Notes: generated by a model from the sequence alone, not told the origin. 33,144 bases of DNA from Ignisphaera sp. (GCA_025058535.1 JANXEL010000053.1:1-33144), one strand, 5' to 3'. Numbered from the stretch's first letter, positions 16,984-25,452 are shown. A program made the numbers and translations.

Positions 16984-18036
16984 ATGGTTACCTACATGGA
17001 TTTTGAGTTAATGCACTCAGCTGCCAAGCTTGTTAAGGATGTGATGAAGGTGTCAGCTGGAGAGGAAGTTGTTTTAACTGCCGATACAGCTAGTGATTGG
17101 AGTGTTGTTGAGGCAACCGCACGGGCTGTAGCTATAGTTGGTGCTAAGCCTGTTATCTTTTTGCACCAAACCCCAGTGGGGGTGGGTAGAGCTGCGGATC
17201 CATACCTTCCCGTAAGAACACTTACAGCCGTACTAACCTCTGCTGACACATGGATTGAATACAATAGAAACTGGCTCCTCTACTCGACACCGTACTGGAG
17301 GGCTATGGAGGTCGGAAAGCTTAAGTACATATGTTTAGTTGGAATGCACGCTGACATGATGGTGAGAACTATTGGTAGAGTTGATCTAGACGCAATGTAT
17401 GCATTCCAGAGGAAACTTGCTGAGGTAACCAGAAGGTGCAGATACATGAGAATAACAACACCGGCTGGAATGGACGTTGAATTCGAGAATGACTCTGAAA
17501 GACCGGTTCTCGTTGAGGGAGAGGTGCAGGGACCTGGGGAATACATGCTGTTTGGACAGGTGGATTGGGCACCTATAGAGGATAGCATAAATGGTGTTAT
17601 AGTTTTTGATGGCTCCGTATGGCCACCTGAGGAGCTAGGTGTTCTAAAAACCCCGATAAAGCTGTTTGTAAGAGATGGAGTTGTACATAGAGTTGATGGA
17701 GGGTGGGAGGCTAAGTACTTCGAAAGATGGCTGAGATCATTCAGTGATGATAACATGTTCAGAATTGCCCACATTTCATACGGTTGCAACCCTGGTGCAA
17801 AGCTCAGTGGCAACATACTGGAGGATGAGAGAGTGTGGGGTGTTGTTGAATGGGGGTTAGGTGCACAGTCCTCAACATTTAGAGGAAAACTCGGTTCGTC
17901 TGCATCACATACAGATGGTGTGTGTATGAATCCTACTGTGATTGGCGACGGTGAGAAAATTATCGAGAATGGGGACTACGTCCACCCGGACCTTACAGAG
18001 CTGGTCTCCAGGCTCAGAACTGCAAAAAGACGATAG
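16984..18036 (+). CDS. M29 aminopeptidase-like / NicX-like metalloenzyme
   Basis: This 350-residue protein belongs to the COG2309-type family that includes M29 aminopeptidases and the ring-opening dioxygenase NicX. Visible marks are an N-terminal Rossmann-like half (GEEVVLTADTA; ATARAVAIVGAKPVI), the central PIEDSINGVIVFDGS, and metal-ligand candidates His263 (IAHISYG), His309 and Asp311 (SASHTDG). An H-x-D near the end is shared by both subfamilies, so the reaction is unsettled: peptide or amide hydrolysis, or an Fe(II)-dependent ring cleavage. The upstream TATA box excludes the longer frame from 16852. It is convergent with the racemase-DUF917 operon, close to an oligopeptide-type transporter and an M20 hydrolase, suggesting a catabolic role. 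Confidence 0.8.
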   Translation: MVTYMDFELMHSAAKLVKDVMKVSAGEEVVLTADTASDWSVVEATARAVAIVGAKPVIFLHQTPVGVGRAADPYLPVRTLTAVLTSADTWIEYNRNWLLYSTPYWRAMEVGKLKYICLVGMHADMMVRTIGRVDLDAMYAFQRKLAEVTRRCRYMRITTPAGMDVEFENDSERPVLVEGEVQGPGEYMLFGQVDWAPIEDSINGVIVFDGSVWPPEELGVLKTPIKLFVRDGVVHRVDGGWEAKYFERWLRSFSDDNMFRIAHISYGCNPGAKLSGNILEDERVWGVVEWGLGAQSSTFRGKLGSSASHTDGVCMNPTVIGDGEKIIENGDYVHPDLTELVSRLRTAKRR

Positions 18037-18043
18037 TGTGAAA

Positions 18044-18757
18044 TTAGTAGGGCTTTGTGAGCCTGTTGAATAAGTAGATCTTGCTGTGCTTAAGCCCTAG
18101 CCTCACAATAGACTCAGCCATCTTCAGTGTGACAATAGTAGGATCTACAACCGGAACTCCACTTACCCTTGAGAGTTCCTCAGCGAGACCTATAAACCCT
18201 CCACACCCAAGGACCACAACCTCAGCACCATAGCTCTCCACAGCCCTTCTTATTTCGCTAAGCAGAAGCTCTCTAACCCTACCCACATCCCTTCTGATGC
18301 TGAGCACTGGAACCTCTATACCTGATGTGTAGATTATCCTCTTTTCTATACCCAGTGCAACGGCCCTTCTATAGTATGCAACCACAGAGTTCCTACCTGT
18401 AGAAACTACCGCTATACGGTACCCCAGAAGAAGGGCCACCACCATAGAGGTCTCACCGATGCCGAGAACAGGTATCTCCGAAATCTCTCTCGACGCCTCT
18501 AGACCAGGATCATCAAAGCAGTTGATTATAACTGCATTGAACCCCTCCCTGTTGGCCTTTACAACCTCTCCAATGACGTGAGGCGCAGCTAGATCCCTAT
18601 CATATTCGCACTCAATAGCTGGTGGTGCACCAGGCAGGCTCTTCACCACAACCTCCACATCCTCTGGAAGCACTGCCCTTGCAAATCGAAGCACATGCTC
18701 ATTCCACTCGGAGGTTGACACCGGATTTATTATGAGGAGTCTATAACCAGAGGCCAT
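18044..18757 (-). CDS. Hydantoin racemase / Asp-Glu racemase family protein, copy 1
   Basis: The 237-residue product has the cofactor-free two-cysteine racemase fold: LLIINPVSTSEWN at the N-terminus, first catalytic Cys80 in INCFDDPGLEASRE and second Cys185 in VVLGCGGFIGLAEEL. The 105-residue spacing and the CFDDPGL motif are those of hydantoin racemases (HyuE) more than aspartate or maleate enzymes. It would interconvert D and L 5-substituted hydantoins; the actual substrate is not known. An upstream in-frame ATG at 18769 overlaps the preceding gene, but ATG 18757 has GGTGA 5 bases before it, so I chose the latter. It is the last gene of a three-gene minus-strand operon and translationally coupled to copy 2. 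Confidence 0.88.
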   Translation of the reverse strand: MASGYRLLIINPVSTSEWNEHVLRFARAVLPEDVEVVVKSLPGAPPAIECEYDRDLAAPHVIGEVVKANREGFNAVIINCFDDPGLEASREISEIPVLGIGETSMVVALLLGYRIAVVSTGRNSVVAYYRRAVALGIEKRIIYTSGIEVPVLSIRRDVGRVRELLLSEIRRAVESYGAEVVVLGCGGFIGLAEELSRVSGVPVVDPTIVTLKMAESIVRLGLKHSKIYLFNRLTKPY

Positions 18758-18762
18758 AGGTA

Positions 18763-19437
18763 TCACCATCCCCTAGCTCTCGGACTGTAGAGACCTAGCC
18801 TCACCATGGTCTCAGCCATCTTCACAGCGGCTCCCGCAGGATCGATAACAGGTCTGCCTACAGCTCTCCCAATGGTATCAGCCATACCTGCTAGACCCGT
18901 GCACCCAAGGACCACAACCTCAGCACCATTGTCCACACTCTTTTTAGCAGCTTCAATCACCGCCTCTTTCGTTCTCCCCAAGTCCTCATCAAGCTGAAGA
19001 ACTGATAGCCCTATTCCCCTAATTGATGTTACGTAATCTCTGTAGCCAAGCTGGTTAATCCTGTCCTCAATCATCCAGAGAGCCTCACCTCCAACGCTCA
19101 CAATAGCTATTCTCCTGCTGAGTATCGATGCTATGGCTAAGGAGGACTCACATGGCCCCACTACAGGTTTCCTAATCATCCCCCTCAAGAGATCCACTGC
19201 AGGATCTAGGAAACAGTTGACTATAATGGCATCGAAGCCGCTGTGGAGCTCTAGAGCTCTATCAACCACCATGGGAATGACCTCCGCGTGGCTCTTAGGG
19301 CTTTCAACGCTCGGAGGACCCCTTGGAAGAGATATCACATCGACTTCCGTGCCCTGGGATGCAAATGAACTGTACAGCCTTTTATCCTGCTCATCCCACC
19401 TCGAGTGTCCTACAGGATTTATCACAAGTATCCTCAT
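18763..19437 (-). CDS. Hydantoin racemase / Asp-Glu racemase family protein, copy 2
   Basis: The 224-residue paralogue of the downstream protein opens ILVINPVGHSRWDEQ and keeps both catalytic cysteines, Cys75 in IVNCFLDPAVD and Cys179 in VVLGCTGLAGMADT, 104 residues apart. The DP of the first motif is kept, but DPGL has become DPAV, so its substrate may differ from that of copy 1. The ATG overlaps the stop of the DUF917 gene by four bases (ATGA), showing coupled translation in the order DUF917, copy 2, copy 1. Tandem racemases in one operon suggest either two substrates or a heteromeric enzyme; both ideas are inference. Confidence 0.88.
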   Translation of the reverse strand: MRILVINPVGHSRWDEQDKRLYSSFASQGTEVDVISLPRGPPSVESPKSHAEVIPMVVDRALELHSGFDAIIVNCFLDPAVDLLRGMIRKPVVGPCESSLAIASILSRRIAIVSVGGEALWMIEDRINQLGYRDYVTSIRGIGLSVLQLDEDLGRTKEAVIEAAKKSVDNGAEVVVLGCTGLAGMADTIGRAVGRPVIDPAGAAVKMAETMVRLGLYSPRARGW

Positions 19438-20537
19438 AGACCAAACCTCTTCACAAGCTCTTCAACAGGTACATAGCTGTAGTCAAAGCCGAAGTGTCTA
19501 GGTCCGAATAGATCTAAACCCTTTGGAGACCTCCATACATCTGGAGCCTTTGCAGCAATGACGTGAATTCTATCACCGATCTTCAGCACTGTGTTTGTTA
19601 TAGGCTCACCATCATCTCTAGTGAAGATTATTAGGTCTGGGGCCATAACTATGGGCTCACCATCTATCCACGCCATGAGATGCTCATTCTTTATCCACGT
19701 CCTAAGCACTCTACCACCCAGTCTACCGGAGCCCCTGACACGCGTTTCTCCAACGAGAAAGCCACCTTCATCCCTCCAGCTATACTCCTCAACAGTCCCC
19801 TCGAATATCTTCCATCCACCGAGGGAGTCAACAATGGCTTTAACAGGATCTCTACCAACAGCCCTAGCCTCTCTAACAGCTCTACCCACCTTTAGACACA
19901 GTGAAATTGTTCCCCGTACAACTGCCTTTTTAGCATCGCTTACAGTGAGTGGAGTGTCAACAACTGCCACAAACCTACCCGATAGAATTGATAGGTGTCT
20001 AGCCATAGATTCATAATCGTCTACATCTGCATATTTTTCAACAATCACAATATTGCCGGTTGGGGTAACCAGAACCGAGGGATACATGGGCAGGTTGAAG
20101 ATGTGAACAGTATTTTGGTGAAGCTCCGGAGCAGCTCTCCCCAAGAGATCACCATCCACCACTGGTATACCGAGCTCCGCCGCAATGCGAATGGCCACAG
20201 CAGTATTGCCACCGCCAAGCTCTGTGGCAACAGCTGCTGATACCCTCTTGCCCAGAACTCTCGACATGATTTTAAAGGCCTCCCCAATAGAATTGGTGAT
20301 CCTTACAGGCTTTCTTATTTTGGCAGTAGGTGCAATTGTCCCCACATAATATGGTGAAACTATAATGCTGTCCTCTGGAAGCTCATCGATATCAACAATG
20401 GTGATCTCCAGCCCTCTCTCAATAAGCTCCCTAAGCATACTGAAGCCCTCAGCAGGACTTCCACCACCACCAGTGCCCAGCACTGTTGCTCCCATTATCA
20501 TATCACCAGCTTCCTCCAGCGACTTTATGGTAAACAT
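19434..20537 (-). CDS. DUF917 family protein (S-methyl-thiohydantoin desulfurase-like)
   Basis: The 367-residue protein shows the DUF917 hallmarks: ATVLGTGGGGSP (17-28), VATELGGGNTAVA (103-115) and PVVDGDLLGRAAPELHQ (125-141), then a C-terminal beta-rich half (GEPIVMAPDLIIF). As I recall, Pfam now names this family after S-methyl-thiohydantoin desulfurase, which turns an S-methyl-thiohydantoin into a hydantoin, and fungal proteins fuse it to hydantoinase/oxoprolinase domains. Lying first in an operon with two hydantoin racemases supports a hydantoin-like substrate. The ATG is preceded by AGGGTG within a leader of about 15 bases. It is divergent from the peptide-type transporter operon at 20710 and probably co-regulated with it. 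Confidence 0.88.
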   Translation of the reverse strand: MFTIKSLEEAGDMIMGATVLGTGGGGSPAEGFSMLRELIERGLEITIVDIDELPEDSIIVSPYYVGTIAPTAKIRKPVRITNSIGEAFKIMSRVLGKRVSAAVATELGGGNTAVAIRIAAELGIPVVDGDLLGRAAPELHQNTVHIFNLPMYPSVLVTPTGNIVIVEKYADVDDYESMARHLSILSGRFVAVVDTPLTVSDAKKAVVRGTISLCLKVGRAVREARAVGRDPVKAIVDSLGGWKIFEGTVEEYSWRDEGGFLVGETRVRGSGRLGGRVLRTWIKNEHLMAWIDGEPIVMAPDLIIFTRDDGEPITNTVLKIGDRIHVIAAKAPDVWRSPKGLDLFGPRHFGFDYSYVPVEELVKRFGL

Positions 20538-20570
20538 TCTCTACACCCTAGGTTGTAGTGTTTGAATGCA

Positions 20571-20582
20571 CTAATATTTATA
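20571..20582 (-). promoter_or_regulatory. TATA box of the DUF917-racemase operon
   Basis: On the minus strand it reads TATAAATATTAG, a near-ideal archaeal TATA box, predicting transcription from about 20552, 15 bases before the ATG at 20537. Confidence 0.6.
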
Positions 20583-20619
20583 CTAATGTGTTCAAATAGG
20601 CTATAACCTCAACATGAAA

Positions 20620-20674
20620 TAAACACTGGTTTAAACAGATAGTGCTGTTATTGCTGTGTAAACACTGATAAACA
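20620..20674. promoter_or_regulatory. Direct repeat in the divergent promoter region, candidate operator
   Basis: TAAACACTGGTTTAAACA (20620-20637) recurs as TAAACACTGATAAACA (20659-20674), with starts 39 bases apart. The copies lie between two divergent promoters; the second abuts the TATA box of the transporter operon, so a bound protein could block that promoter. The first contains the palindrome GTTTAAAC, also present beside the promoter at 4214-4221. Confidence 0.4.
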
Positions 20675-20682
20675 TTTTTAAA
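20675..20682 (+). promoter_or_regulatory. TATA box of the second transporter operon
   Basis: TTTTTAAA is centred 31 bases before the ATG at 20710, predicting a nearly leaderless transcript starting near 20705. Confidence 0.5.
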
Positions 20683-20709
20683 CCAAGATACTGCAGCTAC
20701 CTAGATGGG

Positions 20710-22371
20710 ATGAGAAAGATGAGGATCTTCAGGTATGGCATATCGAGAGCGGTATTGGTAATTATAATAGCTATAGCCGTTGCGGTGGGTGTTGTGGGCT
20801 ACTACGCATTGGCCATAAGGGAGCAACCTCAGACTAGAAAGACCATGACCATATTTGCAAGCATATCTGAGATGACAACAGCAGATCCAAGCACAGAGTT
20901 TTCAAACTCCATTAGATGGCTTCCTCTGGTCTACGAGACTCTGCTGTGGTATGATCCAATAAAGAATGAATTCATACCAGCGTTAGCTGAAAGGTACGAG
21001 TCTAGAGATGATGGTATGACATGGGTTTTCTACATTAGAAGGGGTGCGAAGTTCCATGACAATACTCCAGTTACAGCACACGCTGTCAAGCTATCGATAG
21101 AGAGAACCATAGCCCTAGGTCAAGGGGCTGCGTTCATATGGGCTCCTGTTAACGAGATAGAGGTTGTAGACGACTATACGGTCGTGTTTAAGCTCAAGTA
21201 CCCTGCGCCACTTAATAAGATTGCTGCCTCCGGATATGGAGCCTACATATTCAGTCCAAAGGTTGTTGAGCTGGCTGGTGCCAAGAATCTGACTGATCCA
21301 AAGGTGGCTGAGTGGCTTAACAGAGGTAATGATGCTGGATCTGGACCATATAGGCTGATCAAGTGGGAGCCCGAAACTGAGGTGGTGCTTGAGAAGTGGC
21401 CTGAATGGTGGGGGTGGAAGCTTCCGGGCTACCCTCTAAAGTCCGATAAAGCTCCTGATATATACATACTCAAAATCATTAAAGATGCGGTTACACAGGA
21501 GAGGCTGCTGCTGGCTGGGGATATAGATGTAGCCCAGTATGTTCCTCTGGAGGATCTGGAGAAGCTGAAGGGTGATCCAAAGGTACAAGTTGTTATCAAG
21601 CCGAGCTTCCAGAACCTTCTAATGCTAATAAACACAAAGAAGCCTCCTTTGAATAATGTGCTTGTACGGAGAGCTATAGCCCACGCCATACCATATGAGG
21701 ATATAGTTAAGATAGCTAGATCGGGATTAGCTAGAATTGCAAGTGGTCCCATACCACATGGTATGTGGGGACACTTCGACAACCTAACCTACACCTACGA
21801 CTTGGATCTTGCCAAGAGACTCCTAGCGGAAGCTGGTTATCCAAACGGTGTAGACAGGCCCCTTCTACTCGTTTACACAGCTGGCGATATATATGAGAAG
21901 AGAACTGCAGAACTGATAGCTGTTAACCTAGCAAAGATTGGTATAAACGTTGAGATAAGGCCTATGAGCTGGGAGGAACAGTGGGCACTTGCACAGAGAG
22001 GATGGGAGGATCCGGAGGCAGTACAGGACCTGTTCCTATTCTACTGGTGGCCAACGTACATAACACCATTCGACTTCCTGTACAACATGTTCCACAGCGA
22101 GAGCAAGGCGTTCAATCTATGCTATTATGAGAATCAGGAGTTTGAAAAGCTGATAATGGAGGCATCTGTTCTGGAAGGCTATGATCAGGCAAGGGCGCTA
22201 GAGATGTACTATAAGGCACAGCAAATACTTTACCGGGATGTTCCAGCTGTACCTCTATGGGACATGATATATGTGGAGGTTGGATCTAGGAAGGTAGGAA
22301 ATCTTGACAAGGCTATTAATCCGGCATACCCAACAGCAGTATTTGCTCAAGTACTGAGCATCGAAGAATAG
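20710..22371 (+). CDS. Family 5 substrate-binding protein, second Dpp/Opp-type transporter
   Basis: The 553-residue SBP_bac_5 protein has an N-terminal hydrophobic anchor (about residues 14-33, AVLVIIIAIAVAVGVVGYYA) without a lipobox Cys. Its ligand-binding domain begins TMTIFASISEMTTADPSTEF and includes VYETLLWYDP, FYIRRGAKFHDNTPVTAHAV and RRAIAHAIPYEDI. It should collect an oligopeptide-like or other amide ligand outside the cell and hand it to the two permeases downstream. A gap of 190 bases with its own promoter signals separates it from the permease gene. The divergent DUF917-racemase operon and downstream M20 hydrolase suggest the ligand is a substrate for those enzymes. It is a distant paralogue of the protein at 4249. 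Confidence 0.92.
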   Translation: MRKMRIFRYGISRAVLVIIIAIAVAVGVVGYYALAIREQPQTRKTMTIFASISEMTTADPSTEFSNSIRWLPLVYETLLWYDPIKNEFIPALAERYESRDDGMTWVFYIRRGAKFHDNTPVTAHAVKLSIERTIALGQGAAFIWAPVNEIEVVDDYTVVFKLKYPAPLNKIAASGYGAYIFSPKVVELAGAKNLTDPKVAEWLNRGNDAGSGPYRLIKWEPETEVVLEKWPEWWGWKLPGYPLKSDKAPDIYILKIIKDAVTQERLLLAGDIDVAQYVPLEDLEKLKGDPKVQVVIKPSFQNLLMLINTKKPPLNNVLVRRAIAHAIPYEDIVKIARSGLARIASGPIPHGMWGHFDNLTYTYDLDLAKRLLAEAGYPNGVDRPLLLVYTAGDIYEKRTAELIAVNLAKIGINVEIRPMSWEEQWALAQRGWEDPEAVQDLFLFYWWPTYITPFDFLYNMFHSESKAFNLCYYENQEFEKLIMEASVLEGYDQARALEMYYKAQQILYRDVPAVPLWDMIYVEVGSRKVGNLDKAINPAYPTAVFAQVLSIEE

Positions 22372-22378
22372 ACTATAT
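22369..22378. repeat. 10-base palindrome after the binding-protein gene
   Basis: ACTATATAGT is a perfect palindrome overlapping the TAG stop of the binding-protein gene. It may mark a partial stop or RNA-processing point before the permease genes, but it is short and could be chance. Confidence 0.2.
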
Positions 22379-22500
22379 AGTGCAGCTGATGCTATGCGTA
22401 CCATCCACATATTTAGCGAAATCGGACATCTATATTGTGAAAGTGTGTGGAGAGCGCACATGGTATGTATCGGTCTGCACACCAATAATGTACGCATCAC

Positions 22501-22508
22501 TTATTTAA
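22501..22508 (+). promoter_or_regulatory. Possible internal promoter before the permease genes
   Basis: TTATTTAA lies 55 bases before the ATG at 22563 and would start transcription near 22530. AAGGAG (22550-22555) follows as a ribosome site. It would let permeases and ATPases be made separately from the binding protein. Confidence 0.4.
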
Positions 22509-22562
22509 ACTCTGTTTTGTTTATTATACACGTAATATGTTGACCATCCAAGGAGCTAAATA

Positions 22563-23585
22563 ATGCCAATCAATAGAGAGTATATAATCAAGAGGGCTCT
22601 GTCTCTCGTATTTGTGGTTCTCGGAGTGGTAGTGGTAACCTTCATCATCACTAGGGTAATTCCAGCTAGACCTGAGCTTCTATGGACAGGTCCCCATGCA
22701 ACAATTGAGCAGATAGAGCGTGCTAGAAGAGAGCTCCACTTGGATAAACCCATCCACGTGCAGCTGTGGCACTACTTTGTAGACCTGTTTTCAGGTAACT
22801 GGGGCGTTTCATGGAGGACAAAAATGCCGGTCCTACCATCCATACTAAGTTCCCTTCCAGCAACAATAGAGCTAGTGGTATCCGCCTTCATATTAGCTAC
22901 AGCTGTTGGAATACCTCTTGGTATATCAGCAGCTATCAGAAGGGGAAGTGGTGTGGATAGCGTGGTAAGGATATTTAGTGTTGTTGGAGCCTCCACACCC
23001 GTATTCTGGCTAGCTCTACTTCTACAACTAGCATTTTGCAACTGGCTCGGTTTACTACCAGCTGCAAAAAGGGTTGATGAGTACATAGCTATCTCCACAG
23101 GTTTTAAGCCACTCACAGGCTTCTACACTATTGATAGCGTGGTCCAAGGCAACATACCCGTGCTTATAGATGTGTTGAGGAGGATGTTCCTCCCAGCAGT
23201 GGTCCTCTCGCTATATCCAATGTGCCTAAGTGCCAGAATGACAAGAGCTCTCACCCTAGAGGTTCTCAGCGAACTGCATGTGAGGAGCTCCATTGCGTGG
23301 GGCATTCCACGTAGTAGGGTTCTCTATAAATACGTTCTGAGAAATGTTATAGCTCCTGTTGTAGCATCCCTTGGACTATCGTTCGGCTACACCATCGTGG
23401 GTGCCTTTATGGTTGAGATAATATTTGTTTGGCCCGGTATAGGGTACTACACTGCTATGTCGCTCCTCAGCTACGACTATCCAGCTATAATTGGTTCTGT
23501 AATCTTTGTAGCGATCATATACTCTGTAATAAATACAGCTATAGATATACTTCACGCCACCATAGATCCTAGGGTGGAGCTCTAG
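22563..23585 (+). CDS. ABC transporter permease, DppB type, second system
   Basis: A 340-residue membrane protein of the DppB family: the N-terminal helix carries LVFVVLGVVVVTFIITRVIPARPE, where the usual GDP after IP is replaced by ARP, then LHLDKPIHVQLWHYF, GNWGVSW, six helices, an ATPase-docking loop (VRSSIAWGIPRSRVLYKYVL) and the C-terminal DILHATIDPRVEL. The ATG has AAGGAG about 7 bases upstream. The stop codon overlaps the GTG start of the next gene by one base. It forms the channel with the DppC-type partner. Confidence 0.94.
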   Translation: MPINREYIIKRALSLVFVVLGVVVVTFIITRVIPARPELLWTGPHATIEQIERARRELHLDKPIHVQLWHYFVDLFSGNWGVSWRTKMPVLPSILSSLPATIELVVSAFILATAVGIPLGISAAIRRGSGVDSVVRIFSVVGASTPVFWLALLLQLAFCNWLGLLPAAKRVDEYIAISTGFKPLTGFYTIDSVVQGNIPVLIDVLRRMFLPAVVLSLYPMCLSARMTRALTLEVLSELHVRSSIAWGIPRSRVLYKYVLRNVIAPVVASLGLSFGYTIVGAFMVEIIFVWPGIGYYTAMSLLSYDYPAIIGSVIFVAIIYSVINTAIDILHATIDPRVEL

Positions 23586-24463
23586 TGGGTTTGAATGAGA
23601 TTGCATCAGTGCTTAAGCTGATCAAATCAAATCCTCTATCGATGTTGGGCATAATCATAGTCGCTACCTTTATCGTAATTGGGGTGGCGTCTCCATACAT
23701 AGCACCCTATCCAAGCGATGCCTGGGGCTATTCATATAACCTAGAGACAAGACTCCTACCACCGTCACCCAGATACCCATTTGGTACTGATGAGATGGGT
23801 AGAGATCTATTCAGCAGGGTGTTACTCGGCGCAAGATTCTCGCTAATCATAGCAGTAGGAGTTGTAAGTATAGCACTGGTGATAGGAGTTGTGGTAGGGT
23901 TGACTGCAGGCTATATGGGGGGATTCGCAGGCATGGTTCTAATGAGGTTAACGGACATGTTTCTAGCCTTTCCACCACTTCTACTTGCAATAGCCTTCGC
24001 AGCAACCCTTGGCAGAGGACTATTCAATGTAATTATAGCCCTTGCTCTCTCCTGGTGGCCATGGTACGCAAGGCTGGTCTACATCCAGGTAAACTCTGTA
24101 AAGAATCTGCCGTTCATCGATGCTGCAAGGATTATAGGGCTAAGCCCGGTCAAGATAATGTTTAAACACGTACTTCCCAATTCCATAACCCCGGTAGTGA
24201 TCCAGGCAGCTCTTGACATGGGGTCAGCAGTACTTGAAGCTGCAGGGCTTAGCTTTCTGGGTATAGGCGTCCCTCCGCCAACGCCTGAGTGGGGGCTTCT
24301 CGTGAGCCAGGGATGGGCCCTCATAAATAGCGCATGGTGGCTAAGTTTCTTTCCCGGAATTGCAATTGTTGTAACAGTTGTGGGCTTTAACCTTCTTGCA
24401 GACACCTTTCAGGAGGTCATGGATCCAAGGCTCAGAAGCACGATGGTCATGAGGGGCATGTGA
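23585..24463 (+). CDS. ABC transporter permease, DppC type, second system
   Basis: The 292-residue protein has an N-terminal helix (MLGIIIVATFIVIGVASPYI), RLLPPSPRYPFGTDEMGRD, a five-helix core, the docking loop DAARIIGLSPVKIMFKHVLP and the C-terminal SFLGIGVPPPTPEWG. All are typical of DppC/OppC subunits. It starts with GTG overlapping the DppB stop (TAGTG) and ends in ATGTGATG, where the next gene's ATG overlaps its TGA, so all four downstream genes are translationally coupled. It pairs with the preceding permease. Confidence 0.94.
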   Translation: MGLNEIASVLKLIKSNPLSMLGIIIVATFIVIGVASPYIAPYPSDAWGYSYNLETRLLPPSPRYPFGTDEMGRDLFSRVLLGARFSLIIAVGVVSIALVIGVVVGLTAGYMGGFAGMVLMRLTDMFLAFPPLLLAIAFAATLGRGLFNVIIALALSWWPWYARLVYIQVNSVKNLPFIDAARIIGLSPVKIMFKHVLPNSITPVVIQAALDMGSAVLEAAGLSFLGIGVPPPTPEWGLLVSQGWALINSAWWLSFFPGIAIVVTVVGFNLLADTFQEVMDPRLRSTMVMRGM

Positions 24464-25452
24464 TGTCTGGAACTGCAATTCTAGCCGTGAACGATCTGCA
24501 TATAGACTATTATACGTTTGAGGGTGTTGTTAGGGCTGTTAGAGGTGTTTCGATAGAGCTGTGCAGAGGGGAATCCCTTTGTATAGTTGGTGAAAGTGGG
24601 TCGGGAAAGTCAACAATAGGGCTAGCCATTGTGAGAGCGCTGCCTCCAAACGGTATTGTTGCAAGGGGGGAGATTTTGTACAACAATGTAGATATTCTCA
24701 GGCTCAGCGAGGAGGAGATGTCGAAGAGGATAAGAGGTAAGGAGATATCTATAGTGTTCCAGGATCCTGCAGCTACATTCAATCCACTCTTCACCATAGG
24801 CGAGGTAATGCTTGATGTAATAGCTGCACAGCTCGGTGTAAGGGATAGGAGGAGAGCATATGAACATGGGATCAAGATGCTGAAGCTCGTTGAGCTTCCA
24901 GATCCTGAAAGGGTTATGAATTCATACCCTCACGAGCTAAGCGGAGGGATGCTCCAGAGAGCGGCAATAGCGGTAGCGCTATCTGCTAATCCAAAACTGC
25001 TTATAGCTGACGAGCCTACGACAATGCTCGACGTAACCATACAGGCCCAGGTTCTAGACCTCCTCAAGAGACTCAGAAAAGAACTATCATTATCAATGAT
25101 ATTTATAACCCACAATCTCGGAGTTGCCGCTGAGGTGTGCGACAGAATTATGGTTCTCTATGCCGGTACTATGTTTGAAGAGGGGTATGCGGACACCATA
25201 CTCACAAATCCTATCCACCCGTATACTAGAAAGCTGCTTGAGTGCATTCCAAGGGCAAGCAGAAGGGTTTCAAGACTAAGGTACATACCTGGTTCGCTTC
25301 CTGATCTCAAAACACCTGTATCCGGATGCCCATTTGAACCCAGGTGCGATTACGCTACTAAGATATGCAGCGTATCTCCACCGCTTGTACGTGTGGTCGG
25401 CCATAGGCACAGGGTAGCGTGTCATCTAGCTCAGGAGAAAGGTGGGGTGTAG
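24463..25452 (+). CDS. ABC transporter ATPase, DppD/OppD type
   Basis: About 329 residues with a complete nucleotide-binding domain: Walker A GESGSGKST near residue 43, Q-loop FQDPAATFNP, signature LSGGMLQRA, Walker B LLIADEPT and H-loop ITHNL. The C-terminal extension contains PIHPYTRKLLECIP and four cysteines (SGCPFEPRC, KIC, ACHL) of the oligo_HPY domain, which in OppD/DppD proteins binds an iron-sulfur cluster. I chose ATG 24463, with GAGGGG about 7 bases upstream; GTG 24460 is an alternative. It pairs with the next gene's product to power uptake. Because the transporter at 4249-7525 lacks ATPases, this subunit may also serve that system. Confidence 0.95.
   Translation: MSGTAILAVNDLHIDYYTFEGVVRAVRGVSIELCRGESLCIVGESGSGKSTIGLAIVRALPPNGIVARGEILYNNVDILRLSEEEMSKRIRGKEISIVFQDPAATFNPLFTIGEVMLDVIAAQLGVRDRRRAYEHGIKMLKLVELPDPERVMNSYPHELSGGMLQRAAIAVALSANPKLLIADEPTTMLDVTIQAQVLDLLKRLRKELSLSMIFITHNLGVAAEVCDRIMVLYAGTMFEEGYADTILTNPIHPYTRKLLECIPRASRRVSRLRYIPGSLPDLKTPVSGCPFEPRCDYATKICSVSPPLVRVVGHRHRVACHLAQEKGGV

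Noticed and set aside
17280-17816. 178-residue minus-strand frame
   Set aside because: It is antisense to the well-supported M29/NicX-like gene and is rich in Ser, Pro and Thr, as expected for a mirror frame.
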